From assembly GCF_001702265.1 (NCBI RefSeq), contig NZ_MAUE01000024.1, forward strand, positions 1 to 64,000: 64,000 nucleotides of DNA, written 5' to 3'. The position numbers were made by a program, and so were the translations under genes. The notes under the pieces are model-generated. The model worked only from the letters and a program-made list of their open reading frames with translations. It was not told the DNA's origin and searched no databases. The DNA is from Pseudomonas aylmerensis. GTDB taxonomy: Bacteria; Pseudomonadota; Gammaproteobacteria; Pseudomonadales; Pseudomonadaceae. Shown here piece after piece: positions 1-7,206 of the stretch (its first letter is position 1; every line of letters begins with the position of its first letter).

Positions 1-180
1 TAGCGCTCCCGCTTTTTTGGGGCCGCTGCGCAGCCCAACGCGGGGCAAGCCCGCTCACCACAGAAGCCCCCTTACCACAGAGCCTGCTTACCACAAAGAC
101 CTGCCTACAAGAGAAACCTGCCCACCACAGAAACCTGGCTACCACACAAGCCCGCGCACCACAGGGTAATCGTCGCCCAA
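1..180. repeat. Composite REP array, right half (locus A)
   Basis: This is the right half of a composite REP element cut by the window start. The loop and right REP (GGGGCCGCTGCGCAGCCCAA, then GCGGGGCAAGCCCGCTCACCACA) are followed by about seven degenerate 16-18 bp units of the form GCCTGCTCACCACAGAA. The same core occurs at 13769-13863, and related ones at 26885-27006 and 27912-28044. The array stops about 15 bp before the msrB ribosome binding site, so it may lie in the msrB 5' region. ORFs here are translations of the repeat and are not counted as genes. Confidence 0.8.
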
Positions 181-207
181 TGGACGGTATGGATCGAGGA
201 GAACAGC

Positions 208-708
208 ATGTATTCACGTCGACAAATTCTGCTGGCCGGTGGCGGCCTGGGTGTCGCCGTCCTGGCCGGTGGCCTGTTGAGACAGATCAACCTGGTCACC
301 GCAGCCGAGGCCGCCGAGACGTTCGAGGTCAACCACACCGACGCCGAATGGCGCAGCCTGCTGACCGCCGAGCAATACAACATCCTGCGCGAGGAGGGCA
401 CCGAACGCCCCTACACCAGCGCCCTCAACGACGAGCACCGTGCGGGCACCTTCGCCTGTGCCGGGTGTGCGCTGCCACTCTTCTCCTCGGCAACCAAGTT
501 CAACAGCCACACCGGCTGGCCGAGTTTCTGGCAACCGCTCGACAACGCCGTGGCCAGCCACACCGACACCTCCTACGGCGTGGTGCGCAAGGAAATTCAC
601 TGCCGCCGGTGTGGTGGCCATCAGGGGCACGTGTTCGATGACGGCCCGCCACCCACCGGTCTGCGCTATTGCATGAATGGTGCCGCCATGACGTTCACTG
701 CGGCTTAA
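208..708 (+). CDS. msrB: Peptide-methionine (R)-S-oxide reductase MsrB with Tat signal
   Basis: Reduces the R-epimer of methionine sulfoxide in proteins. The 166-aa product starts with a twin-arginine-like leader (SRRQILLAGGG, residues 3-13, then a hydrophobic stretch), so it is probably exported to the periplasm. The MsrB domain covers about residues 41-163. It has the zinc-binding pairs C84/C87 and C132/C135, the KFNSHTGWPSF motif, and the catalytic cysteine C155 in RYCMNGAAM; the family usually has RYCxNSA, so the serine is replaced by glycine. The start is set by a GAGGAG ribosome binding site six bases upstream. dipZ and msrA follow on the same strand, which suggests a periplasmic repair operon. 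The family call is firm; the Tat export is inferred from the leader. Confidence 0.92.
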   Translation: MYSRRQILLAGGGLGVAVLAGGLLRQINLVTAAEAAETFEVNHTDAEWRSLLTAEQYNILREEGTERPYTSALNDEHRAGTFACAGCALPLFSSATKFNSHTGWPSFWQPLDNAVASHTDTSYGVVRKEIHCRRCGGHQGHVFDDGPPPTGLRYCMNGAAMTFTAA

Positions 709-743
709 GCCGATGTTTACTTATCTGTCTAAGGGAAGATCCC

Positions 744-2504
744 ATGTGGCTTCTGGTTCTCGCGTATCTGGGCGGCGTGCTGACAATCGTCAGCCCGTGC
801 ATCCTGCCTGTTCTGCCTTTTGTCTTCGCTCGCACCGGGCAGCCGTTTTTGCGCAGTGGCTTGCCGCTGTTAGCGGGGATGGCGGTGACGTTCGCCCTGG
901 TCGCCTCGCTGGCGGCGGTGGGCGGCGGCTGGGTGGTGCAAGTCAATCAGTACGGGCGCTGGCTCGCGTTGCTGTGCGTGGCCCTGTTCGGACTCACGCT
1001 CCTGTTGCCGCAACTGTCCGAGCGCCTGACGCGTCCGTTGGTGGCGGCCGGCAGTCGCCTGTCGGAAGCCGCCGGGGCCGATGCCAGGCCGCGTCCGGGC
1101 GCCTCGTTCCTGATCGGCGTGGCTACCGGCCTGCTCTGGGCACCCTGCGCCGGGCCAATCCTCGGGTTGGTACTGACCGGCGCCGCGCTGCAGGGCGCCA
1201 GCATCGGTACTACCTTGCTCTTGCTGGCCTACGCCGCCGGGGCTGCCACCTCCCTGGCCTTGGCGCTGCTGGTCGGCGGTAAAGTCTTCGGCTTCATGAA
1301 GCGCTCGCTCGGTGCCGGTGAATGGCTGCGCCGTGGCTTGGGTGCCTTGATGCTGGCCGGCGTCGCGGCCATCGCACTGGGTCTCGACACCGGCGTGCTG
1401 GCGCGGCTGTCGACCGCGTCCACCGGTGGCCTGGAGCAAAGCCTGGTGAACACGCTGAGCGCCAAGCCTGAGCAGAAGGGCGGGGCGATGATGGCTGGGG
1501 GCGCAATGATGGCCGCCGCCAACCACAGCGACACGTTGCCGATCGAAGGTGCGCTGCCTTCGCTGGACGGCGCCGTGCAGTGGCTCAACAGCCCACCGCT
1601 GACCGCCGAAGGGCTCAAGGGCAAGGTGGTGCTGGTGGATTTCTGGACCTACTCCTGCATCAACTGCCTGCGCAGCCTGCCGTATGTCAAAGCCTGGGCC
1701 GAGAAGTACCACGACCAGGGCCTGGTGGTGATTGGCGTGCATGCGCCGGAGTTTGCCTTTGAGCGCGACGTGAACAACGTCACCCAGGCGATGAAGGACC
1801 TGGGCATCACCTACCCGGTGGCCATCGACAACAACTACAAGGTCTGGCGCGCCTTCAACAACCAGTACTGGCCGGCGCATTACTTCGCCGATGCCAAGGG
1901 CCAGATTCGCTATCACCATTTCGGCGAAGGCGACTATGCCGAGTCGGAGCGGGTGATCCAGCAGTTGCTGCGTGAGGCCGGCGCACAGAACGTCGCCAGT
2001 GGCCTGATCGAGGCCGACGCCAAGGGTGTGCAACAGGCGCCGGACATGAACGAGGTGCAATCGCCGGAAACTTACCTGGGCTTCCAGCGCGCCGAAAACT
2101 TTGTCACCACCGGCACCCTGGCCACCAACCAGGTGGCGAACTATCCGGCGGCCGGCAACCTGGCCCTGAACAACTGGACCCTGGAAGGCCACTGGAATGT
2201 CGGCGGCCAGCAAGCCACCCTCGACCAGGCGGATGGGCGGATTGTCTACCGCTTCCATGCCCGCGACCTGCACCTGGTGCTCGGCCCGGGCGCCGATGGC
2301 AAGCCGGTGCGCTTCAAGGTCAGCATCGACGGCCAGGCACCTGGCGATGCCCACGGCACCGACGTCGCCCCGGATGGCAGCGGCACCGTCACCGAACAAC
2401 GCCTGTACCAACTGGTGCGCCAACCCGGCGCCGTCAAGGACCGCACGTTCACCATCGAATTTCTCGACCCGCACGTGTCGGCCTACGCCTTCACCTTCGG
2501 CTAA
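744..2504 (+). CDS. DipZ-like CcdA-thioredoxin fusion (transmembrane thiol reductase)
   Basis: A 586-aa fusion that likely carries electrons from cytoplasmic thioredoxin across the inner membrane. Residues about 1-245 are a CcdA/DsbD-beta membrane domain with the cysteine motifs SPCILPVLP (C19) and WAPCAGP (C135). A periplasmic thioredoxin-like domain follows with the active site CINC at residues 305-308. About 180 further residues form the beta-rich C-terminal domain typical of DipZ. An in-frame upstream extension to position 669 is rejected, because it overlaps msrB and the ATG at 744 has its own AAGGGA ribosome binding site. Between msrB and msrA, it is the natural candidate for supplying reducing power to both exported reductases; that link is inference. 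Confidence 0.88.
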   Translation: MWLLVLAYLGGVLTIVSPCILPVLPFVFARTGQPFLRSGLPLLAGMAVTFALVASLAAVGGGWVVQVNQYGRWLALLCVALFGLTLLLPQLSERLTRPLVAAGSRLSEAAGADARPRPGASFLIGVATGLLWAPCAGPILGLVLTGAALQGASIGTTLLLLAYAAGAATSLALALLVGGKVFGFMKRSLGAGEWLRRGLGALMLAGVAAIALGLDTGVLARLSTASTGGLEQSLVNTLSAKPEQKGGAMMAGGAMMAAANHSDTLPIEGALPSLDGAVQWLNSPPLTAEGLKGKVVLVDFWTYSCINCLRSLPYVKAWAEKYHDQGLVVIGVHAPEFAFERDVNNVTQAMKDLGITYPVAIDNNYKVWRAFNNQYWPAHYFADAKGQIRYHHFGEGDYAESERVIQQLLREAGAQNVASGLIEADAKGVQQAPDMNEVQSPETYLGFQRAENFVTTGTLATNQVANYPAAGNLALNNWTLEGHWNVGGQQATLDQADGRIVYRFHARDLHLVLGPGADGKPVRFKVSIDGQAPGDAHGTDVAPDGSGTVTEQRLYQLVRQPGAVKDRTFTIEFLDPHVSAYAFTFG

Positions 2505-2533
2505 CTGATTTTTTGACTGGATAACCCCGTCAA

Positions 2534-2623
2534 TGTGGGAGCGGGCTTGCTCGCGAATGCGCTGAAACCGTCACCGAATGCGTTAGCTGACACAGCGTAT
2601 TCGCGAGCAAGCCCGCTCCCACC
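2534..2623. repeat. REPIN 1 (inverted REP pair)
   Basis: Two inverted copies of a Pseudomonas REP (GTGGGAGCGGGCTTGCTCGC and its complement) separated by about 50 bp. It lies between dipZ and msrA, where it can form a hairpin in a read-through transcript. It belongs to a different REP class from the composite arrays elsewhere in the window. Confidence 0.9.
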
Positions 2624-2662
2624 GGTTGACCCCATTGATTCAGTTGCACTGGAGTGACTGTG

Positions 2663-3358
2663 ATGAAACTGCTCAAGATCCTGCCCGCCCTGGCTTTCGC
2701 CGCGTTCGTGGGCCAAAGCTCGGCCTTTTCCTTCGGCGCCACCGAAGACGCCGTTGCCATCGCGCCACCGGCGCTGGACCTGCCCGCCGAACCCGGCAAC
2801 CTGCAAACCGCCGTGTTCGCCGGCGGTTGCTTCTGGGGCGTACAAGGTGTGTTCCAGCATGTGCAAGGGGTGAAAAACGCCGTCTCCGGTTATGACGGCG
2901 GCGCGGCGAACACGGCCCAATACGAGTCAGTCAGCGGCGGCGACACCGGCCACGCCGAATCGGTATCAGTGACGTACGACCCTGGCAAAGTCAGCTACGG
3001 CAAGCTGCTGCAGATCTACTTCTCGGTGGCCCACAACCCCACCGAACTCAATCGCCAGGGCCCGGATTCCGGCACCCAGTACCGCTCGGCGATCTTTGCG
3101 CAGAATGCCGAGCAGCAAAAAGTTGCCCAGGCCTACATCGCCCAATTGGACGCGACCAAGTCGTTCGATAAACCCATCGTGACTAAAATCGAGATGGGCA
3201 AGGCGTTTTACCCCGCAGAGTCCTACCACCAGGACTTCCTCACCGAGAACCCGTCCTATCCCTACATCGTGATCAATGACCTGCCGAAAGTCGCACAGCT
3301 CAAAAAGCTGTTTCCCGAGCAGTACCGCGCCGAGCCGGTGCTGGTCAAAAACCAGTAA
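2663..3358 (+). CDS. msrA: Peptide-methionine (S)-S-oxide reductase MsrA, exported
   Basis: Reduces the S-epimer of methionine sulfoxide. The 231-aa product carries an N-terminal hydrophobic signal (MKLLKILPALAFAAFVG) and about 30 linker residues. The MsrA domain follows, with the catalytic GGCFWG motif (Cys about residue 56), SGYDGG, and the SYHQDF segment near the C-terminus. The ATG at 2663 is preferred over the in-frame GTG at 2654, because GGAG at 2651-2654 then has normal spacing. The signal peptide distinguishes it from the usual cytoplasmic MsrA and matches the exported MsrB and DipZ just upstream. Function of the family is certain; periplasmic location is inferred. Confidence 0.93.
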   Translation: MKLLKILPALAFAAFVGQSSAFSFGATEDAVAIAPPALDLPAEPGNLQTAVFAGGCFWGVQGVFQHVQGVKNAVSGYDGGAANTAQYESVSGGDTGHAESVSVTYDPGKVSYGKLLQIYFSVAHNPTELNRQGPDSGTQYRSAIFAQNAEQQKVAQAYIAQLDATKSFDKPIVTKIEMGKAFYPAESYHQDFLTENPSYPYIVINDLPKVAQLKKLFPEQYRAEPVLVKNQ

Positions 3359-3362
3359 CCCC

Positions 3363-3450
3363 TGTGGGAGTGGGCTTGCCCGCGAATGCGCTGGACCCGT
3401 CAGTACCACTGTGACGGGCATACCGCTTTCGCGGGCAAGCCCGCTCCCAT
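3363..3450. repeat. REPIN 2 (inverted REP pair)
   Basis: Inverted pair GTGGGAGTGGGCTTGCCCGC ... GCGGGCAAGCCCGCTCCCA, of the same REP class as the element at 2534-2623. It sits between the convergent msrA and alpha-E genes and may act as a bidirectional transcript end. Confidence 0.9.
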
Positions 3451-3469
3451 CTGTTGATCTGCTGCGTGG

Positions 3470-4420
3470 CTACACCACTTCCAGATACGAGCTATGGATC
3501 GCCCGCGCCAATTCACGCACGGTGTCGATAAACTCGGTCAACCGGCTGTGCAGCCCATCTTCGAGAATCTCATCGATCCCGGTGTACCGCAGCCGCGCTT
3601 CGAACTCCGCCGCCAGGCGCTGCGCCGTGCGCCCGTAACTGCCAGGCAGGTCGGCGAGGATATGGCTCAATTCCTCGATACACGCATGCAGCGAGCGCGG
3701 CACGTCACTGCGCAACAGCAGCAACTCCGACACCGAGCGCGCATTCAAGGCATTCGGGTACAGCTCGGTATACGCCTCGAACGATGACAGCGCGCGGAGC
3801 AGGGCGCTCCACTGGTAGTAACCACGCGCCGAGAGGTCGCTGACTTCCTCTGATTCCTCGCCGAACATTTCATAACGCGCATCTAGCAGGCGCAGGGTGT
3901 TGTCCGCGCGCTCGACGAAGGTGCCCAGGCGAATGAACCGGTAGGCGTCATTGCGCATGATGGTCCCGGACGTGGCGCCCCGGAACAGGTGCGAACGCTG
4001 CTTGACCCAATCACAGAAGTGGCTGATGCCATGTCGCGCCAGGCCGCCGGCGGCGATGCTGCGCATTTCCAGCCAGGTGGCGTTGAGGTTTTCCCACATG
4101 TCGGCGGTGATACGCCCGCGTACCGCATGGGCATTGCCCCTGGCAGCGCGCAGGCAGTTGTAGATGCTGGCGGGGTTTTCTTCGTCGAGCGCGAAGAAAT
4201 GCAACATGCGCTCGGCGTCCAGTTGCTCGTGGCGCTCCAGGTAACTGTCGAGGGTGCCGCTGCTGAGCAACGACATCGCCAGTTCATCCAGGCCATCGCT
4301 GCGCCCGGCCTGGGGCATCAACGACAGCGAGTAACTGACTTCGAGCATGCGCGCGAGGTTCTCGGCGCGCTCCAGGTAACGCGACATCCAGTACAGATCT
4401 GCGGCGGTTCTACTCAACAT
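3470..4420 (-). CDS. Alpha-E domain-containing protein (DUF403)
   Basis: A 316-aa helical protein of the alpha-E family, with the characteristic N-terminus MLSRTAADLYWMSRYLERAENLARMLEV abbreviated by the motif YWMSRYLERAEN (about residues 11-22) and a second RADNTLRLLDARYE segment near the middle. Alpha-E proteins are partners of circularly permuted ATP-grasp enzymes and are proposed to act in formation of an unknown peptide-like product; the exact reaction is not established. It is the second gene of a two-gene operon, starting 2 bp after the stop of the ATP-grasp gene. The transglutaminase-like gene that often follows this pair is absent; msrA is the next gene on the other strand. Confidence 0.88.
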   Translation of the reverse strand: MLSRTAADLYWMSRYLERAENLARMLEVSYSLSLMPQAGRSDGLDELAMSLLSSGTLDSYLERHEQLDAERMLHFFALDEENPASIYNCLRAARGNAHAVRGRITADMWENLNATWLEMRSIAAGGLARHGISHFCDWVKQRSHLFRGATSGTIMRNDAYRFIRLGTFVERADNTLRLLDARYEMFGEESEEVSDLSARGYYQWSALLRALSSFEAYTELYPNALNARSVSELLLLRSDVPRSLHACIEELSHILADLPGSYGRTAQRLAAEFEARLRYTGIDEILEDGLHSRLTEFIDTVRELARAIHSSYLEVV

Positions 4421-4422
4421 AC

Positions 4423-5832
4423 TCAGCCCTCCACCACCCAGGTGTCCTTGGTTCCACCGCCTTGCGACGAGTTGACGATCAACGAGCCTTCACGCAGGGC
4501 CACCCGCGTGAGGCCGCCGGGCACCAGGCGGGTTTCCTTGCCGGACAGCACGAAGGGCCGCAGGTCGATGTGCCGCGGCGCGATGCCGTTTTCGACAAAG
4601 GTCGGGCAGGTGGACAGGCTCAGGGTCGGTTGGGCGATATAAGCATGTGGACGCGCCTTGATGCGCTGGCGGAAATCCTCGATTTCAGCCGCGTTGGACG
4701 CCGGGCCGACCAGCATGCCGTAGCCGCCGGAGCCTTGGGTTTCCTTGACCACCAGTTCCGGCAGGTGTGCGAGTACGTGGGACAACTCGTCGGGCTTGCG
4801 GCATTGGAAGGTTGGCACGTTTTGCAGCACCGGCTCTTCATCCAGGTAGAAACGGATCATTTCCGGCACGTAAGGGTAGATCGACTTGTCGTCCGCCACG
4901 CCGGTGCCGATGGCGTTGGCCAGCACCACGTTGCCGGCGCAATAGGCGGCCACAAGGCCGGGCACGCCGAGCATCGATTCGGGGTTGAACGCCTGCGGGT
5001 CGAGGAACGCGTCGTCGATACGGCGGTAGATCACGTCCACGGCCTTGGGGCCGTCGGTGGTGCGCATGAACACCTTGAGGTCATGCACGAACAGGTCGGC
5101 GCCTTCCACCAGTTCCACGCCCATTTCCCGGGCCAGGAACGCATGTTCGAAAAACGCGCTGTTGAAGCGGCCCGGCGTCAGCACCACCACATTGGGGTTG
5201 TCCAGGCGGCTGGAGCTTTTCAGGGTCTTGAGCAACAGGTTGGGGTAGTGGTCCACCGGCGCGATGCGCTGCTTGGCGAACACCTCGGGAAACAGCCGCA
5301 TCATCATCTTGCGGTCTTCGAGCATGTAGCTCACGCCACTGGGCGTGCGCAAGTTGTCTTCGAGCACGTAGTACGTGCCGTCGCCGTCGCGCACCAGGTC
5401 GACGCCGGAGATGTGCGAATAGATATCACGGTGCAGGTCGAGGCCGACCATGGCCTTCTGATACCCCTCGTTGCCCAGCACCTGGTCTGCCGGAATGATC
5501 CCGGCCTTGATGATGCGCTGGTCGTGGTAAATATCGGCGAGGAACATGTTCAGCGCATTGACGCGCTGGATACAGCCGCGCTCGATCACGCTCCACTCAC
5601 TGGCGGGGATGCTGCGCGGGATGATGTCGAAGGGGATCAGGCGCTCGGTGTCTTGTTCGTCGCCGTAGAGGGTGAAGGTGATCCCCGCGCGGTGGAACAG
5701 CAAATCGGCTTCGCGACGGCGCTGGGCCAGCAGTTCCGGTGGCGTGTTGGCCAGCCAGCGGGAGAAATCCTGATAATGCGCACGGCACACGCCGTTTGCG
5801 TCATTCATTTCATCAAAGAAAGATCGAGCCAT
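4423..5832 (-). CDS. Circularly permuted type 2 ATP-grasp protein
   Basis: A 469-aa member of the circularly permuted ATP-grasp family (DUF404/DUF407), probably forming an amide or peptide-like bond with ATP; the substrate is unknown. Visible landmarks are YVLEDNLRTPSGVSYMLEDR (acidic metal/ATP region, about residues 155-175), the glycine-rich ATP-binding stretch VKETQGSGGYGMLVGP (about residues 363-378), and the C-terminal SQGGGTKDTWV. The start at 5832 has an AAGG sequence upstream. It is first in the operon with the alpha-E gene. Confidence 0.9.
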   Translation of the reverse strand: MARSFFDEMNDANGVCRAHYQDFSRWLANTPPELLAQRRREADLLFHRAGITFTLYGDEQDTERLIPFDIIPRSIPASEWSVIERGCIQRVNALNMFLADIYHDQRIIKAGIIPADQVLGNEGYQKAMVGLDLHRDIYSHISGVDLVRDGDGTYYVLEDNLRTPSGVSYMLEDRKMMMRLFPEVFAKQRIAPVDHYPNLLLKTLKSSSRLDNPNVVVLTPGRFNSAFFEHAFLAREMGVELVEGADLFVHDLKVFMRTTDGPKAVDVIYRRIDDAFLDPQAFNPESMLGVPGLVAAYCAGNVVLANAIGTGVADDKSIYPYVPEMIRFYLDEEPVLQNVPTFQCRKPDELSHVLAHLPELVVKETQGSGGYGMLVGPASNAAEIEDFRQRIKARPHAYIAQPTLSLSTCPTFVENGIAPRHIDLRPFVLSGKETRLVPGGLTRVALREGSLIVNSSQGGGTKDTWVVEG

Positions 5833-6229
5833 TCCAGTACCTTGTCAGTGCCGAGGGACGCATGGGGTGGCACTGCCGCTTTAAAAAACGCATTTTTTTA
5901 TGAGCCCGTGGCTGACGGTGCCACTGGGCCTGGTCCTTACTTTCTTATGGTGTCGGCTCTGGGTCGGGGGGTAACGAATGCTCCTGTATCCGGGCAGATG
6001 AATGGATAAAGCAATGCCTGTGCCGGATTGGGTATACGTGTGGTATTTACCCGTTGGCGGGTAGCCGCTGACGATGGGAAGCCTGCTCACAGCAGGAAGA
6101 TTGCTTTTCCGGGCTCCGATGGCCGGCCACAAAGGGGCAGGGCGCGCACCACGCTGGTGCATGAACAAACTTGAACTTCGCCCCCTCCCAATTCTTCTAA
6201 CAGGTCTCACACCAGCACGGAGCACGGAC
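5833..6229. other. Intergenic region between divergent genes
   Basis: About 400 bp between the ATP-grasp gene (minus) and the small membrane protein gene (plus). It must hold both promoters. An ORF extending the membrane protein upstream to 6074 runs through part of it, but no ribosome binding site supports that extension. No repeat or RNA structure was recognised. Confidence 0.5.
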
Positions 6230-6775
6230 GTGCCCAGAATCATCTCACCCGACACCCCGGAATCGAACCTGACCGATCACAGCGAACACAACGCCAAGAT
6301 CTTCGGTTCGCCCAAGGACCGCCTGGACTTCTATCGGCGCGAAATCCAGTACGAAACCACGATTCTCGCCAACCGCACCGACGCCTACCTCACCGCGCAA
6401 TCGTTCCTGGTGATCGCGTTCGTCTCCGGCATGGGCAACCTCAATCCGGAATGGGGCAAGTTGTTCACCGTGGTCGTGCCGGTATTCCTTGCCGCGCTGG
6501 GCATCCTCAGTTCCCTCAACGCCTGGCCAGGCATTCGCGCCGCTTACGAAATCATCGACCATTGGCACTACAAGCAGAGCGAATTGCTGCGCAGCGAACC
6601 GGTGATGGGCATGGCCTATGACGAGTCGCCGCTGTTTTCCGAGATGGAGTCGTCCCACAAGGGCTATCGCAAGTCGCTGCTGTTCTCGATGCGCGCCCCG
6701 TGGTTGTTCATGGTGTTCTGGGTGTTGCTGGGGGCGTACGCGTTTTACATCCAGGTGGACAATCCTGGCTCTTAA
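6230..6775 (+). CDS. Small membrane protein of unknown function
   Basis: Not recognised as a named family. The product is about 181 aa, with a polar N-terminus (about 55 residues including GSPKDRLDFYRREIQYE) and two hydrophobic segments back to back (SFLVIAFVSG and LFTVVVPVFLAALGIL). A polar domain and a C-terminal membrane segment (WLFMVFWVLLGAYAFYI) follow. The GTG at 6230 is preferred because GGAG lies seven bases before it; ATG starts at 6161 or 6074 are possible and would add 23 or 52 residues. It stands upstream of two tiny hydrophilic genes on the same strand. Confidence 0.7.
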   Translation: MPRIISPDTPESNLTDHSEHNAKIFGSPKDRLDFYRREIQYETTILANRTDAYLTAQSFLVIAFVSGMGNLNPEWGKLFTVVVPVFLAALGILSSLNAWPGIRAAYEIIDHWHYKQSELLRSEPVMGMAYDESPLFSEMESSHKGYRKSLLFSMRAPWLFMVFWVLLGAYAFYIQVDNPGS

Positions 6776-6847
6776 GCAAGTTGAACTTCGGCTACCCGCG
6801 CGGGACCTTATCTTTACGCAGTCTGCGTTTTTTCAACGAGGTGACCC

Positions 6848-7060
6848 ATGAGCACAGACAACGATCCGCAAACCAGCAACCGCAACGACCCGGCGATCGA
6901 CGGCGGCGAGCCGGCGCCAGGTACGGCGGCCGATGCGCCCAAAGATCCGAAGCCTGCCAGTGATCCCAAGGCCAAGGAAAACGACTACAGTCCAGACTTC
7001 AAGCCTGAGCCCGAGGTCAAGCCTGAAACCGACGCCGATATCGACACCCAAGGTGGTTAG
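6848..7060 (+). CDS. Small hydrophilic protein, unknown function
   Basis: A 70-aa product made almost entirely of Asp, Glu, Lys, Pro, Asn and Thr, with no hydrophobic core, so it is probably intrinsically disordered. The Pro-Lys/Glu-rich stretch around residues 30-62 (KDPKPASDPKAKEND, KPEPEVKPETD) is notable. The ATG at 6848 follows a good GAGGTGA ribosome binding site. The next gene starts 11 bp after its stop, so the two are probably co-transcribed. No function can be given. Confidence 0.75.
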   Translation: MSTDNDPQTSNRNDPAIDGGEPAPGTAADAPKDPKPASDPKAKENDYSPDFKPEPEVKPETDADIDTQGG

Positions 7061-7071
7061 AGGAGACGGTC

Positions 7072-7206
7072 ATGTCCAAAGAACTGGAAGAAGAACTCAA
7101 CGATCCCGGCAATGAAGACCCGGGTTCGTTGATGGATGATGCAGAAGTGCCGCTCAATGACCTGGATGAAGCCGCCGATGTCGGCAACACTGAAAATCAG
7201 GACTGA
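7072..7206 (+). CDS. 44-aa acidic protein, unknown function
   Basis: A short gene with a strong AGAGGAG ribosome binding site (7059-7065) and ATG at 7072. The 44-residue product (starts MSKELEEELNDPG, ends GNTENQD) is very acidic, with about 17 Asp/Glu and one Lys. It follows the 70-aa hydrophilic gene by 11 bp, and its last 10 bp overlap the end of the convergent antiporter gene. The ribosome binding site and tight spacing are the main support; function unknown. Confidence 0.7.
   Translation: MSKELEEELNDPGNEDPGSLMDDAEVPLNDLDEAADVGNTENQD

Noticed and set aside
669-743. Upstream extension of dipZ into msrB
   Set aside because: The ATG at 744 has an AAGGGA ribosome binding site and begins the conserved CcdA N-terminus.
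870-2474. Antisense ORF of 534 codons opposite dipZ
   Set aside because: Shadow of the sense gene with no recognisable domain or ribosome binding site.
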